DNA from: Nostoc sp. LPT
GTDB lineage: Bacteria; Cyanobacteriota; Cyanobacteriia; Cyanobacteriales; Nostocaceae
Direction: 5' to 3'
Assembly (NCBI RefSeq): GCF_017115165.1
Contig: NZ_JABXKF010000032.1
Span: 173,843-237,842, forward strand
DNA length: 64,000 nucleotides
Below the pieces are notes generated by a model. That model was not told the origin of the DNA and searched no databases. It saw only the letters and a program-made list of their open reading frames with translations. The translations under genes and the position numbers were made by a program. Below are positions 35,203 to 45,026 of this stretch, in pieces (within the stretch, counting starts at the first letter, position 1; the number at the start of each line of letters is the position of its first letter).

Positions 35203-35880
35203 ATGACAAGTGCATCTTATATTTTTCTAGCTGGGGCAAGTCGCGGTATTGGTCGAGAAATTGCTCAATATCTCACAGCGCAACAGCTAAAGGTCAAAGC
35301 ACTCCTGAGAACAGCAACTGTTGCTAGTGAACTAGAAGGAATCGGTATTGAAGTAGTTCAGGGAGATGCCTTGAATCTTGGCGATATAGAACGCGCAATG
35401 GTAACAGATGAACCTATTCACACCGTTATCAGTACAATTGGCGGTTTACCATCAGATGTAGAAAGACCCGATTACCCTGGTAATAGAAATCTGATCGATG
35501 CAGCAGTTAAAGCTGGGGTGCAAAAGTTTATTCTTGTATCTTCCATCGGTGCTGGCAATAGTGTTGTTGCTGCCTCACCCCAAGTTTTAGAGGTATTGGG
35601 AAAAGTTTTAGCTGAGAAAGACAAAGCCGAACAACACTTAATTGCCAGTGGACTCACCTATACAATCATCCGTCCTGGTGGACTAAAATCAGAACCAGCA
35701 ACGGGTAATGGCGTTTTGACTGAAGATCCGCACATTATTGGTAGCATCAATCGTGCAGATGTCGCGCAGTTAGTTGGTCGCAGTTTAAATAGCGATCGCG
35801 CCAATAATAAAATATTGTCAGCCGTAGACCGAAATATGCTGTTTGGGCAAAGAGAATTTGCAGAATTTAGTTTAGGTTAG
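35203..35880 (+). CDS. Atypical short-chain dehydrogenase (NAD(P)-binding)
   Basis: The 225-residue protein starts with a Rossmann loop GASRGIG (residues 10-16), has VVQGDALN (about 51) and FILVSSIGAG (about 108), and resembles the NmrA/SDR_a5 group used as reductases or redox-linked chaperones. The catalytic Tyr-x-x-x-Lys is not clear. It is translated 12 bases after the hydrolase and is presumably coupled to it. Confidence 0.8.
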   Translation: MTSASYIFLAGASRGIGREIAQYLTAQQLKVKALLRTATVASELEGIGIEVVQGDALNLGDIERAMVTDEPIHTVISTIGGLPSDVERPDYPGNRNLIDAAVKAGVQKFILVSSIGAGNSVVAASPQVLEVLGKVLAEKDKAEQHLIASGLTYTIIRPGGLKSEPATGNGVLTEDPHIIGSINRADVAQLVGRSLNSDRANNKILSAVDRNMLFGQREFAEFSLG

Positions 35881-35943
35881 TGCCCCAAAAGCTTCTTCTC
35901 AATGCCCCATGCCCAATGCCGAATGTCCAATGCCCAATGTCTT

Positions 35944-38058
35944 TTAGATCAACTTGTCAGGTGTAATGGGTAAATCACGGATGCGCTTACCTGTGGCATG
36001 GTAAACTGCATTGGCGATCGCAGCTGAAACACCTGTGATTCCAATTTCACCTACACCTCGTACACCTGCTGGGTTGAAGTTGAAGTCAGGTTCGCCGACG
36101 AAGGCCACCTGAATGCGAGGAATATCTGCATGGGCTGGGAAGTGATAGGTAGCAAGGTCATAAACCACGGGGTAGCCGATGTTTGGATCGACTTGGCAAT
36201 CCTCCATTAAGGCTTGCCCAATACCCATGATCACGCCACCACGTACTTGACTCGCTACTGTTTTAGAGTTGATGATTCGTCCGATATCCATCACTGACAC
36301 CCAGCGCGTCACCCGCAAACGTCCGATTTCTTCATCAACGCTGACTTCGCAAAAATGTGCGCCCCAAGATTGGAACGCCCATTCCTTTGTTTCATCGCCA
36401 GGAGCGGAGGATGCTGTGACTTCAATTGCTGCTTGGCCGGACTGACTCAGAGTTGCAAACGCCTCCTGTGCGGTCTTAGCATTAGCAGTTTTCAGAACTT
36501 GCTCACAAGCTGACATGACCGCTGGCACCAGAGATGCTGTCATCATGGAACCACCCGCCATGCCTCCATCTGGTAGTAAGGAGTCGCCCAACTCTACTTG
36601 TATCTGTTCGACGGGTAGCCCCAATGCATCTGCTGCTGTGGCCGCAACAACGGTATATGCGCCAGTGCCCATGTCATTCCCAGCCGTGAGAACATGGGCA
36701 GTACCATCTTGTAGCAGCCGTACCTTGACTGATGCTGCACCTCGCCTGCCAGGGTAGGTTGCTGCCGCCATCCCCCAACCAACGAGTTTACCATCGCGTG
36801 TCAAAGAACGAGGCTGTTTTGGTCTGTCTTTCCAGCCAAATTGTTCCGCACCCAAGAGCAAACAGTCAGCAAAATGTTTGGCTGAGAATGGCTGACCATT
36901 GCGCTGGTGTTCTTTAGTTTCATTTTTCAGGCGCAGTTCTACCGGGTCAATCTTTAGCATCCAGGCCAACTCGTCCATCGCTGACTCCATCGCCCACATC
37001 CCAGGATTCTCTCCTGGCGCGCGCATAAATGTTGGTGTACCGATGTTCAGCACCGCTAGTTCCTGCTTCAGTTGCAAATTCGGCGCTGTGTACATAACTG
37101 GCGTGACTGAGGTACAGGGTTCTGTAAAGACATCCACTGGTGAGGTACAGGATTTAACCTCATGGGCGATCGCAGTTAAACTACCATCAGCAGTTGCTCC
37201 CAAGTGCATAGTTTGCTCGGTTTCGGAGCGGTGTCCGGCGTTCGCTGTCATTTGCCGTCGGCTGAGGACGACTCTCAGAGGACGCTGAAGTTCACGGGCA
37301 GCCGCAGCACAGAGAATACCGTGGGGCCAGGGAAAGGCTTTAGAGCCGAAAGCTCCACCCAAAAAAGGTGTGACGACATGAACCTGTTCAGTTGGCACTC
37401 CAAAGAGTTCTGCATAGGTGCGCCCAGTTGCCGACACCCACTGGGACGGTTCGTAAACAGTGAGTGAGTTTGCATCTTGCCAGTGGGCAATGATCGCATG
37501 GGGTTCCATCGGCGCGTGCAGTTCGATGGCTGTCTTGTAGGTAGCTGTAAGTTTCGTTGTTGCACTCGCCACCCCTGCCGCAAAATTCCCCTTTTCAAAC
37601 TTTAGCTCTTGACCCATCAGCGGTGGAGCCTCCTTAAAGGTGGCTTTCGCAGCTTCCACGACTGGCTTTTGGCTTGTGTATTCTACCTTGACCAAATGCG
37701 CTGCATCACGCGCCCGCTCGAAGGTGTCTGCTACTACCAAACCGATAATTTGGCCTGCATAGTGAATTTTGTCATCCGACAACGGCAGACGAGCCTCGTA
37801 GATTTTCGAGGTCTTAAAGTCGTTGGCTGGCATAAACACTTTAGGCGAGTTTTTATGCGTGAAAACATCTATCACACCTACTGCCTTTTCTGCCACACTG
37901 GTGTCGATGTTTTTAATTTGCCCATTGGCAATGCTGGCGGTGACAAGATAACCGTGAACCAGACCTGGAATTTGATGTTCTGCGGCGTAGGTTGCCGTGC
38001 CCGTAACCTTTGCCCGTCCATCCTTGCGGTTGATGGCAGTCCCAATTACTTTGTTCAT
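35944..38058 (-). CDS. paoC: Molybdenum-binding subunit of xanthine dehydrogenase-family aldehyde oxidoreductase
   Basis: The 704-residue large subunit of a three-part hydroxylase like E. coli PaoABC (YagTSR). Molybdopterin-binding regions are visible: TPFLGGAFGSK, GTPTFMRAPGENPGMWAMES, DMGTGAYTV and GGVIMGIGQAL. The catalytic base glutamate is at about residue 671 in GVRGVGEIGITG. Enzymes of this group oxidise aromatic and aliphatic aldehydes to acids with the molybdopterin cytosine dinucleotide cofactor. Its start overlaps the end of the FAD subunit gene by four bases (ATGA), showing translational coupling. Confidence 0.92.
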   Translation of the reverse strand: MNKVIGTAINRKDGRAKVTGTATYAAEHQIPGLVHGYLVTASIANGQIKNIDTSVAEKAVGVIDVFTHKNSPKVFMPANDFKTSKIYEARLPLSDDKIHYAGQIIGLVVADTFERARDAAHLVKVEYTSQKPVVEAAKATFKEAPPLMGQELKFEKGNFAAGVASATTKLTATYKTAIELHAPMEPHAIIAHWQDANSLTVYEPSQWVSATGRTYAELFGVPTEQVHVVTPFLGGAFGSKAFPWPHGILCAAAARELQRPLRVVLSRRQMTANAGHRSETEQTMHLGATADGSLTAIAHEVKSCTSPVDVFTEPCTSVTPVMYTAPNLQLKQELAVLNIGTPTFMRAPGENPGMWAMESAMDELAWMLKIDPVELRLKNETKEHQRNGQPFSAKHFADCLLLGAEQFGWKDRPKQPRSLTRDGKLVGWGMAAATYPGRRGAASVKVRLLQDGTAHVLTAGNDMGTGAYTVVAATAADALGLPVEQIQVELGDSLLPDGGMAGGSMMTASLVPAVMSACEQVLKTANAKTAQEAFATLSQSGQAAIEVTASSAPGDETKEWAFQSWGAHFCEVSVDEEIGRLRVTRWVSVMDIGRIINSKTVASQVRGGVIMGIGQALMEDCQVDPNIGYPVVYDLATYHFPAHADIPRIQVAFVGEPDFNFNPAGVRGVGEIGITGVSAAIANAVYHATGKRIRDLPITPDKLI

Positions 38059-39050
38059 GCTACGCCTCCTCCTTTAGCTGACACCGAGAGTGCGCGACGA
38101 ATTGCCCGCTTTGCCAAGTCAACTTTGAAACTGTTATGAGTTAATGGTTTAGCTTCTTGAAGTGCAATTTCTGCCGCCTGTTGAAACGTTGCAGTATTGG
38201 CACTCTTGCCGAGCAAAAACTTTTCTGCTTCCTTTGAGCGCCAAGGTTTATGGGCTACGCCACCCATTGCCAAGCGCACATTCTGAATCTGCTCACCCGC
38301 TAAGTCAACCGCAGCTGCCACAGAGACTAACGCAAAGGCATAGGAAGTGCGATCGCGTAACTTTAGGTAAACCCCTGATTTAGCAAACGGTACTGGGGGC
38401 AGAACCACAGAGGTAATCAACTCACCTGGCTCTAGGTTTGTATCTCGCTGGGGTGTGTTCCCTGGTAGTCGGTGAAAGTCTGTCAATGGTATCTGCCGCT
38501 TACCCTTGGGGCCTTCCACAACAACAATAGCATCCAGAGCCGCAAGAGGGACACACATATCCGAGGGTTGAACTGCCACACATTGGTCACTGGCCCCAAG
38601 GATGGCGTGCATCCGGTTGATGCCCGTTGCTGCCGGACAGCCGCTTCCCGGTTGCCGTTTGTTGCAAGGGAAGGCGGTATCGTAGTAGTAAGGACAGCGA
38701 GTGCGTTGCAGTAGGTTGCCCCCTACGGTTGCCATATTGCGGATTTGCTGAGACGCACCAGAAAGAATCGCCCGGGACAGGATTGGATAATCGCGGCGAA
38801 CATCAGGATGGTCTGCCACTGCTGTGTTAGTTACCAGCGCTCCAAGGCTCAGACCACCCTCACTTGTCCGTTCAATGCGCTTCATCTCTAATCGAGAAAT
38901 GTCGATAAGTTGCGATGGCTCATCTAGGAAAACTTTGAGACGGTCAACTAAATTCGTACCGCCCGCAATCAATATCGCATTTTGGTCATTCGTTGCCCGT
39001 TGAACCGCATCCTTCACAGAGGTAGCACGGGTGTAAGTGAAGTTGTTCAT
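38055..39050 (-). CDS. paoB: FAD-binding subunit of aldehyde oxidoreductase
   Basis: The 331-residue subunit has the FAD-binding motif AILIAGGTNLVDRLK (about 26-40) and RNMATVGGNLLQRTRCP (about 108). A Cys-rich insert follows (TRCPYYYDTAFPCNKR, GSGCPAATG) that in PaoB binds an extra [4Fe-4S] cluster. It passes electrons from the iron-sulfur subunit toward the acceptor. Its stop overlaps the next gene by 4 bases, and its start overlaps paoA by 4 bases. Confidence 0.92.
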   Translation of the reverse strand: MNNFTYTRATSVKDAVQRATNDQNAILIAGGTNLVDRLKVFLDEPSQLIDISRLEMKRIERTSEGGLSLGALVTNTAVADHPDVRRDYPILSRAILSGASQQIRNMATVGGNLLQRTRCPYYYDTAFPCNKRQPGSGCPAATGINRMHAILGASDQCVAVQPSDMCVPLAALDAIVVVEGPKGKRQIPLTDFHRLPGNTPQRDTNLEPGELITSVVLPPVPFAKSGVYLKLRDRTSYAFALVSVAAAVDLAGEQIQNVRLAMGGVAHKPWRSKEAEKFLLGKSANTATFQQAAEIALQEAKPLTHNSFKVDLAKRAIRRALSVSAKGGGVA

Positions 39051-39760
39051 CTGAGCATCTCCTGGGGTTCATTGACCATCACAGTTGCAGTAGGAGAGGG
39101 CGGTTTTTGTCCGATTACCTGCTGGACTGCTGCCACAATGCCGTTGTAAGCGCTACATCGACAGAGATTACCACTCAGTCGCTCCTTGATTTCAGCTTCA
39201 GAGAGTTCAGCTAACTGTGGGGGACTAGCCAAATCTGGCGTGACAACGCTGGCACAGCCGCGTTTGACTTCATCAAGTAAGGCAACAGAAGCACAAATCT
39301 GTCCTGGGGTACAATAGCCGCACTGGAAGCCATCGTTATCAATGAATGCTGCCTGCACTGGATGGAGAGTATCGCCCTTGGCCAGCCCTTCAATGGTGAC
39401 GATCGCCTTGTCTTCCTGCATCACTGCCAGAGTCAGGCAGGAATAAACTCGTTCACCATCGATCAGAACAGTACAAGCCCCACATTGTCCGTGATCGCAT
39501 CCCTTTTTGCTGCCCACTAACCCCAGGCGATCGCGCAGGGCATCTAAGAGTGTGACACGCGGCTCAAGGTCGAGGGTTTGCTGCTCACCGTTAACAGTAA
39601 GTTTAACGTTTATCTCATCTGGGTTACTTTGGCTAGCCTCCTTTGCTATAGTTGCCTGATTAAGTAATGAGGGAGCGGCTATAGCCGTTCCAGCAGCAGT
39701 CAGTACTTGTCCCAAAAAACCGGGTTGGAATGTTATTTCTGCCCTTTTTTTGTCTTCCAT
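39047..39760 (-). CDS. paoA: [2Fe-2S] subunit of aldehyde oxidoreductase
   Basis: The 237-residue small subunit carries two [2Fe-2S] clusters: a ferredoxin-type set in GSKKGCDHGQCGACTVLI (about 83-100) with a following Cys, and a helical set in FQCGYCTPGQICAS (about 147) with GNLCRCSAYNGI. An N-terminal extension of about 45 residues ends in a hydrophobic stretch and an Ala-Ala-Pro turn (VLTAAGTAIAAPSLLNQA), like the Tat signal of E. coli PaoA. Here the twin Arg is replaced by KKR further upstream, so periplasmic export is doubtful. It is the first gene of the operon. Confidence 0.9.
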   Translation of the reverse strand: MEDKKRAEITFQPGFLGQVLTAAGTAIAAPSLLNQATIAKEASQSNPDEINVKLTVNGEQQTLDLEPRVTLLDALRDRLGLVGSKKGCDHGQCGACTVLIDGERVYSCLTLAVMQEDKAIVTIEGLAKGDTLHPVQAAFIDNDGFQCGYCTPGQICASVALLDEVKRGCASVVTPDLASPPQLAELSEAEIKERLSGNLCRCSAYNGIVAAVQQVIGQKPPSPTATVMVNEPQEMLR

Positions 39761-40312
39761 AATTCGTACTTCTAAATTGAATAATGCGGTAATTCTGAGA
39801 ACTTAGGGATATACATAGCTATTTAGTATTGTGTACATAAATTAAGGTCGATGCAGGTAAGAGTCTGGGGAAATAAGGAAAAAATCAGACAAAGTACGCT
39901 TTCCCAAATAGCTGGATCATCTTCTCAGCCGTGGATTTAGCATAATATTGCTGTTTGTTCCACCTCTATTGACTAGAGCGATAGTTCACTCAGTATTTCT
40001 TAACAAAACGAAATATTTTGTACTGGGTTAAAATGTCTATTTGAGGCTAAATTCTCAGTTTTGGTTTTTAGGCGATGTCTACGACGTGGCAAGAGAAGTA
40101 AATTTGGCGTTGCAGAACAGTGGGATTAATTTGGGCAAGCTCTTGAGGCAGGGGGCAATACAGTTCAGTTAAGGAAATTTATCTGTTAAGGCAGGCTGTT
40201 CTTAAGCAGGGGGAGAAAAAAAGGCTTAACTCAAGCGTATTGAGGCAGGGGGAGAGATGAGCCTTAGTTGCTAAATCATCCCGCAAAGGGAGCAACGCTG
40301 TAAATCTCAATT
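39761..40312. other. Intergenic region upstream of the aldehyde oxidoreductase operon
   Basis: It must contain the leftward paoABC promoter. Near 40150-40255 the phrase AGGCAGGGGG recurs three times (with TTAAGCAGGGGGAG variants), a short imperfect repeat of unknown role. No gene is supported. Confidence 0.45.
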
Positions 40313-41365
40313 TTAAGCACGCCACCGGAGTATTTGACCCTTGACAGGATTGACAAATTCTCGTCCTTCAGCCACAGACCGAGCATACTCCCGCTTTAAC
40401 TGGTAGTACCACTGCGCTTGCATATCTGAATCCTTAATCAGCCGCAGCACAGGATTAAATTTCAGACCAATCTGCTGCTTTTCCACTACCGTTCGGTCTT
40501 GACCAATGAAAGTCCGCGCCAGCACATGTAGCAGTGGCTTGAAAAATCCCACCCAAGGAAGTGTCCAGTAAAGAGCAAAAGTTACCTCCGTTTCTGTGTC
40601 TGAAATCGGTGTAACTGCTGTCAAATTAACGACTCGATTATTACCAATGGTGGTTTCTTCAATTCTGACTCCAGGTAAACGAAAGGAAATCTCCGTTTCC
40701 GGGACACCACCGCCAATCAGCCAGTACAATCGACCCCCATTTGCTGGTAATCGGTGTCGTCGCATCGTAAAGCCGTAGGGCGAAGCATCGAATTGCTTTA
40801 CTTCCTCATGCAATTGTTCATTTCGCCACCACCAAGCGCGATGAACATAAGGTGAATGAGCCGGGTCCATCAGACCTACCACTGCATGATCTATAAAACA
40901 AGGGAATTTTACCACTTCTACAAACTGGTGTGAGCGATCGTCAAACCCTGGAATTACTGGAATTTCCATCTCAGAAGCTGGTTGAGGGTTATCGCGATCG
41001 GGCATATATATCCAGATATTCCCTTGGGCTTCGCGAACAGTATATGACTGCACATCAAAGCGACTCAAATCCATTTGCTGTTCCTCTACAAGAGAAGGTA
41101 TCGCAGTACAGCGCCCAGCAGAGTTAAAGCGCCAACCGTGATAACAGCATTCAACTTCCTGCCCATTGAATCTCCCACAACTCAAGGGCACACCACGATG
41201 AGGACAAATGTCGGTCATCGCAGATACTTTGCCATCCTGGCTACGAACTAACAGCACCGGTTCTCCTAAGAAAATGCGGCTGATCATCATACCTGGCTTG
41301 ATTTGATTGTTGGGCAAAGCATAGTACCAAGTATTACGTAATACAAAATTATCGCTATTTTTCAT
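40313..41365 (-). CDS. Rieske non-heme iron oxygenase (aromatic ring-hydroxylating/demethylase-like)
   Basis: The 350-residue oxygenase has an N-terminal Rieske [2Fe-2S] domain with C54-P-H56 (ICPHRG) and C73-x-x-H76 (CCYHGW). A C-terminal catalytic domain follows, with the likely mononuclear-iron ligands in FIDHAVVGLMDPAHSPYVHR (about 155-175). It belongs with vanillate O-demethylase and pheophorbide-oxygenase-like proteins that work with a separate reductase, none of which is adjacent. The substrate is unknown. It stands alone, reading toward the same side as paoABC. Confidence 0.88.
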   Translation of the reverse strand: MKNSDNFVLRNTWYYALPNNQIKPGMMISRIFLGEPVLLVRSQDGKVSAMTDICPHRGVPLSCGRFNGQEVECCYHGWRFNSAGRCTAIPSLVEEQQMDLSRFDVQSYTVREAQGNIWIYMPDRDNPQPASEMEIPVIPGFDDRSHQFVEVVKFPCFIDHAVVGLMDPAHSPYVHRAWWWRNEQLHEEVKQFDASPYGFTMRRHRLPANGGRLYWLIGGGVPETEISFRLPGVRIEETTIGNNRVVNLTAVTPISDTETEVTFALYWTLPWVGFFKPLLHVLARTFIGQDRTVVEKQQIGLKFNPVLRLIKDSDMQAQWYYQLKREYARSVAEGREFVNPVKGQILRWRA

Positions 41366-41549
41366 AACTTAATGGTGTCTGGCTTTGACAAAACGAAAGT
41401 CCTGGTTTGTGGAAAGGAAGGTGATGTTAGAAAACATTCTTTTAGGTTTTAAATTACTGTAGATAAATTCAACTGATACATTTATTGATCGTGTTCGTAA
41501 TTTTCTCAGATTTAGGTTATTTTGGGATAACTAGGAGTGTGAAGTTGCT

Positions 41550-41987
41550 TTATTCGCCAGAAATTTGGACAAATACTGTTCTTTTTCGCGGGCCATCCAA
41601 CTCAAAAAACAACACAGATTGCCAGGTTCCCAGAGCTAATTTACCATCCACAATGGGAATTATCTCACTCGTGGTCAGCATCATTGCCATCAAATGAGAA
41701 TGAGCATTAATCGGCTCATCTTCTGGAACATCTCTTAAATGCAAATCATTATGCAAATAGCTATCTGACTCAGGTGCTAATTTTTGCAAGAACACTTTTA
41801 TATCTTCTAATAATCTGACTTCATTTTCGTTGATAGCTAATGCTGTTGTCGTATGTCGAGAAAATACTAAAGCTTGTCCATTTTTAATTGATGTTGAGGC
41901 AATAAAATCTTGAATTTGTGGGGTAATATTATGAATATTAATTTTTGGCTCAGTTTCAATTTCAATTAACTTATTAATAATTGACAT
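41550..41987 (-). CDS. yjbQ: YjbQ (UPF0047) family protein
   Basis: The frame extends upstream to 42032, but ATG 41987 (MSIINKLIEIET) matches the family start, giving 145 residues. Conserved motifs are ALVFSRHTTTALAINENE, the Asp/His cluster YLHNDLHLRDVPEDE, AHSHLMAMMLTTSE and GTWQSVLFFELDGPR. These His and Asp residues bind a metal in the known structures. Family members can complement thiamine-phosphate synthase weakly, but the native role is unknown. It lies just downstream of the aminotransferase on the same strand. Confidence 0.88.
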   Translation of the reverse strand: MSIINKLIEIETEPKINIHNITPQIQDFIASTSIKNGQALVFSRHTTTALAINENEVRLLEDIKVFLQKLAPESDSYLHNDLHLRDVPEDEPINAHSHLMAMMLTTSEIIPIVDGKLALGTWQSVLFFELDGPRKRTVFVQISGE

Positions 41988-42080
41988 CTGTTGAATTTTA
42001 TATTTGGGATTACAGACGAGGTACGCTAACACAGCTTAACGCCTTTTTGAAGGAGGCAGGAGCCAGGAATTGGATGACTA

Positions 42081-43250
42081 TTAAATCTTGACTATAGTTT
42101 CCAAACCTTGCACTAATCTCTCTATACCTTCTTTTACGGTCTCTTTTTGCAGCGCCCCATAAGCAACGCGTAGGTAGCATCCGTCATCCATGCCAAAGGT
42201 TGTACCTGGAATAACTGCTACTTTATGTTCTTTGATCAGTCTTTTGACTAACTCAAAAGCATCCATCTGGGTATGAACTTTGAGGAAAAAATAGAAAGCG
42301 CCATTGGCGGGGATAATGCTACATAAGCTTTGTAGACGATTAAGGGAGTCTAATACTAGTTGGCGTATTTGAGCAATGGCTCCTATATTACTCTTCAAAT
42401 ACTCATCTTTTGCCTGTAATGCCCCTAAAGCTGCATATTGAGAAATGACTGGCGGACAAATCAAAATTGTATCCTGGACTTTTTTAACAGCGACAAGTAA
42501 GTGTTTGGGAATCACCATGTAGCCAATGCGCCAACTGGCAAAACCGTATGCTTTGGAAAGGCTATAGAGAGAAATGGTGTACTCACTACTATTACCAAAT
42601 GAGCCAGGGGAAACGTGTTTTACCCCGTTATAGGTAAAGTATTCATAAGCTTCATCGCTGATGTGGTAAATACTGCGAGTAGCACAAATTTGATTTACTT
42701 GGCGCAATGCGGCTTGTGAATAGACAACTCCAGTCGGATTATTTGGTGAAATTGTCACCACAGCCCGTGTTTTGGGAGTAATTGCTTGAGCGATCGCTTC
42801 TGGGTGCAGTTGGTAATTTTCATCCGTCGCCACTAATACCGGACGACAACCAGCCATTGCGATCGCCATTTCGTGATTGAAATAGTAGGGCGTATTCAGA
42901 ATAATTTCGTCGCCTGGGTTAGTGATTGCAAGAATGGCATTCATGAATCCCATATTGCTCCCTGCTGTCACGACGATGCAGTTTTCCCCATTAATTTCAA
43001 TGCTGTTGAAGGCTTGCAATTTTCCTGCAAGTGCTTTCAATAAAGGGGGAATTCCCTCAACTGATTTGTATAAATTATTAGCGGGTTCGGCTAAGAATTT
43101 GCCTAAAAATTCTCTGGCTTCCGGTGGTGGGTTGTAAGAAACAACACCTTGTCCTAAAGAGATTGTTCCAGGAGAGTTTTTAATCAGTTCCCCAACCACA
43201 GGAATAATTGGCGACTGTACCGCCTGCATACGAGAGGTTAGGGATTCCAT
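42081..43250 (-). CDS. PLP-dependent class I/II aminotransferase
   Basis: The 389-residue enzyme has the aspartate-aminotransferase fold motifs: VVTAGSNMGFMNAI (cofactor phosphate region), SPNNPTGVVYS, ISDEAYEYF, and SLYSLSKAYGFASWRIGYM with the PLP lysine (about residue 231-236). It is likely to transaminate amino acids or act as a C-S lyase-like enzyme; substrate cannot be assigned. AAGGAA precedes the ATG. It is upstream of and in line with yjbQ, 93 bases apart. Confidence 0.88.
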   Translation of the reverse strand: MESLTSRMQAVQSPIIPVVGELIKNSPGTISLGQGVVSYNPPPEAREFLGKFLAEPANNLYKSVEGIPPLLKALAGKLQAFNSIEINGENCIVVTAGSNMGFMNAILAITNPGDEIILNTPYYFNHEMAIAMAGCRPVLVATDENYQLHPEAIAQAITPKTRAVVTISPNNPTGVVYSQAALRQVNQICATRSIYHISDEAYEYFTYNGVKHVSPGSFGNSSEYTISLYSLSKAYGFASWRIGYMVIPKHLLVAVKKVQDTILICPPVISQYAALGALQAKDEYLKSNIGAIAQIRQLVLDSLNRLQSLCSIIPANGAFYFFLKVHTQMDAFELVKRLIKEHKVAVIPGTTFGMDDGCYLRVAYGALQKETVKEGIERLVQGLETIVKI

Positions 43251-43615
43251 ATTTCCTTGCCTATGTACCTGCCTTTAGTATCTCTTAATAGGGGAACAAC
43301 CAACTAGTACAGTAGGGCGGAAATGAATCAATTCAAAATTCACGCATTCAAAATTCAAACATTTTATACAGCCACGCCACTTGCGGGTGGGGTTTCTACC
43401 TGCCTTGGGAAATAAGGATTTTTTTTGCCCACAAGGGGCAAGGTTTTGAACAAGTGCTTTTTTCATAAACCACCCATTCTAAATTAATGAAACGTTTACT
43501 GGCTAACTTCTCAACCCCTCAAGCCAAAATCAAAGTCTCAACATCATTCAACACATTCGGTAGAGGCGACCTATCAATCAGATATTCGCCGAACACGCAC
43601 CCGGTGGAGCATAAC
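43251..43615. other. Intergenic region
   Basis: There are short repeats (CAAAATTCA twice near 43335) and a GCCACTTGCGGGTGGGG dispersed-repeat fragment. Small rightward and leftward ORFs here show no protein-like pattern. Confidence 0.4.
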
Positions 43616-44260
43616 TCATGCATTTTTTGGTGTCATACTTACAACATTGCCAACCAACGTAACCGTTTTACCAGCGACTACAATCCCATCCCCATCATGA
43701 CAGCCGTATAGCACTCGTTGCTGGTGGTTGGCATATTCCTGCATACGGGCATAGTCCTCTCGTGTATCCTGCACATGCGGCACAAACGCAAAATCTACTA
43801 GACCTAATCCCTGGTGGGTAGTAAGCGGTGCATACGGCGGATCACCACACAGCCGCGCCGAGGCTATCTCCGGTGTCATCATAATTGCCCCAGCCGAAAT
43901 GCCAATTAACACGCCTTGATGGAGAGCATAGTGCTGAAGCCGCTCCATTAAACCGCGTTGCTGGAGCCAGTATAAGAAGTAATAGGTATTACCGCCAGAT
44001 AAATGAATCGCATCACAGGCAAACAACTGATCGAGAAGGTCAGATTTGTATGCCACATCGAGTTCAACGTAGAACGCGAGTTCGAGATCATACTGTTGAT
44101 AGTACTGTTGTTTTACCGTAAAGTACTGACGTTTTGGATCGCTTGACGAGGAAATATAGCCAATGCGTGCAGCGATCATGCCTAATAGTTGAAGCAGATA
44201 CCAATCCACCTGCTGATTTGCTGCGATAACTTGATCGCTATAAAGCACCAATTGTCGCAT
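43616..44260 (-). CDS. Peptidase E-like (S51) / class I glutamine amidotransferase-fold protein
   Basis: The 214-residue protein has the peptidase S51 layout. HLSGGNTYYFLYWLQQRGL (about 88-106) provides the oxyanion-region glycines, and GVLIGISAGAIMM (about 115-128) holds the nucleophile Ser. FVPHVQDTRED (about 159) contributes a His near the active site, followed by LYGCHDGDGIVV. Peptidase E cleaves Asp-Xaa dipeptides; cyanophycinase is a relative, so a role in processing aspartyl dipeptides from cyanophycin is a reasonable but unproven idea in a Nostoc-like organism. The start is ATG 44260. Confidence 0.8.
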   Translation of the reverse strand: MRQLVLYSDQVIAANQQVDWYLLQLLGMIAARIGYISSSSDPKRQYFTVKQQYYQQYDLELAFYVELDVAYKSDLLDQLFACDAIHLSGGNTYYFLYWLQQRGLMERLQHYALHQGVLIGISAGAIMMTPEIASARLCGDPPYAPLTTHQGLGLVDFAFVPHVQDTREDYARMQEYANHQQRVLYGCHDGDGIVVAGKTVTLVGNVVSMTPKNA

Positions 44261-44597
44261 AAGGCGATGGCTGAAACAATAATTTGATTATAGGTTCGCT
44301 CAACAGCAGCATATCCGCTCGTGTTGCTCACGCCTATTTTGGGCAAATAACGGTACTATTGACACTCGATTCCTCTCAGCAACTTCAGGGCGGAGTGTAC
44401 ACTGTACGATATCAATTTTAAGATCGGCCCCACGTTAGACCAGCTGGGTGCACTCATGCTCTGGGTACCAATCAACCAGTAAGTGACTTCCAAAAAATAA
44501 AATAAAATAATTATTGTAGAAAGTAGGAGTCAGCGCTACCGACGGCAGCACTGACTCCCTGTTTTGTAATAAATTCAACTATCTATGGTTGAAGTCT
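44261..44597. other. Intergenic region with hairpin
   Basis: Apart from the terminator-like hairpin at 44526-44558, nothing was recognised in this 337-base stretch. Confidence 0.4.
44526..44558 (-). terminator. Terminator-like hairpin
   Basis: GGAGTCAG (44526-44533) is the exact complement of CTGACTCC (44551-44558) with a further GCT/AGC pairing inside. It lies 40 bases past the stop of the 73-residue gene and reads into a T/A-rich stretch leftward. Confidence 0.55.
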
Positions 44598-44819
44598 TTA
44601 GTCAATCGAAATCTGCTGAGGGCCAGTGGCTTTACCATTATGTGCATCCGTTATAGTGCTGCTGGTGTAACTATTTGAGCGAGTCTGTTTATCTAGCCAG
44701 CTTTTAACCGGATCATCTGCAAGATTAAGCCGAAGCACACCAGAGAAAAACCCACCCACAAATGAGACTGGATGCTGAGTAAATTCTTTGAATATAGGTG
44801 ACAATTCATCAATGAACAT
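44598..44819 (-). CDS. Small conserved cyanobacterial protein
   Basis: The 73-residue product begins MFIDELSPIFKEFTQHPVSF, continues with a small hydrophobic helix (VGGFFSGVLRLNL) and ends in a polar Ser/Thr tail. A CAGGAG ribosome-binding site nine bases before ATG 44819 and a downstream hairpin support a real gene. I recognise the pattern as a recurring cyanobacterial hypothetical, with no known function. Confidence 0.65.
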   Translation of the reverse strand: MFIDELSPIFKEFTQHPVSFVGGFFSGVLRLNLADDPVKSWLDKQTRSNSYTSSTITDAHNGKATGPQQISID

Positions 44820-44879
44820 AAAAAGACTCCTGGCACTGCCGTAAAAAATTATTACTTCTTAATTGATCGTAACGTGTTA

Positions 44880-45026
44880 AAGGATTGAGTATGGGGCATT
44901 GGGCATTGGGCATAGAGAAGAGACAAGCTAGACGAAGAAGAGGAGGGAGACAAGGGAGAGACTTATTCAATAATTCCCCCTTGTCTTCTTCATCTCCCCC
45001 ACTCCCTACTCCCTTATCATTTCGCG
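44880..45026. repeat. STRR and CTCCC-type repeat cluster
   Basis: Three GGGCATT-type heptamers at about 44892-44912 are followed by a purine-rich/pyrimidine-rich inverted pair (GGAGACAAGGGAG against CCCCCTTGTCTTC). This is a dispersed low-complexity repeat at the 3' end of nrdJ. Confidence 0.6.
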
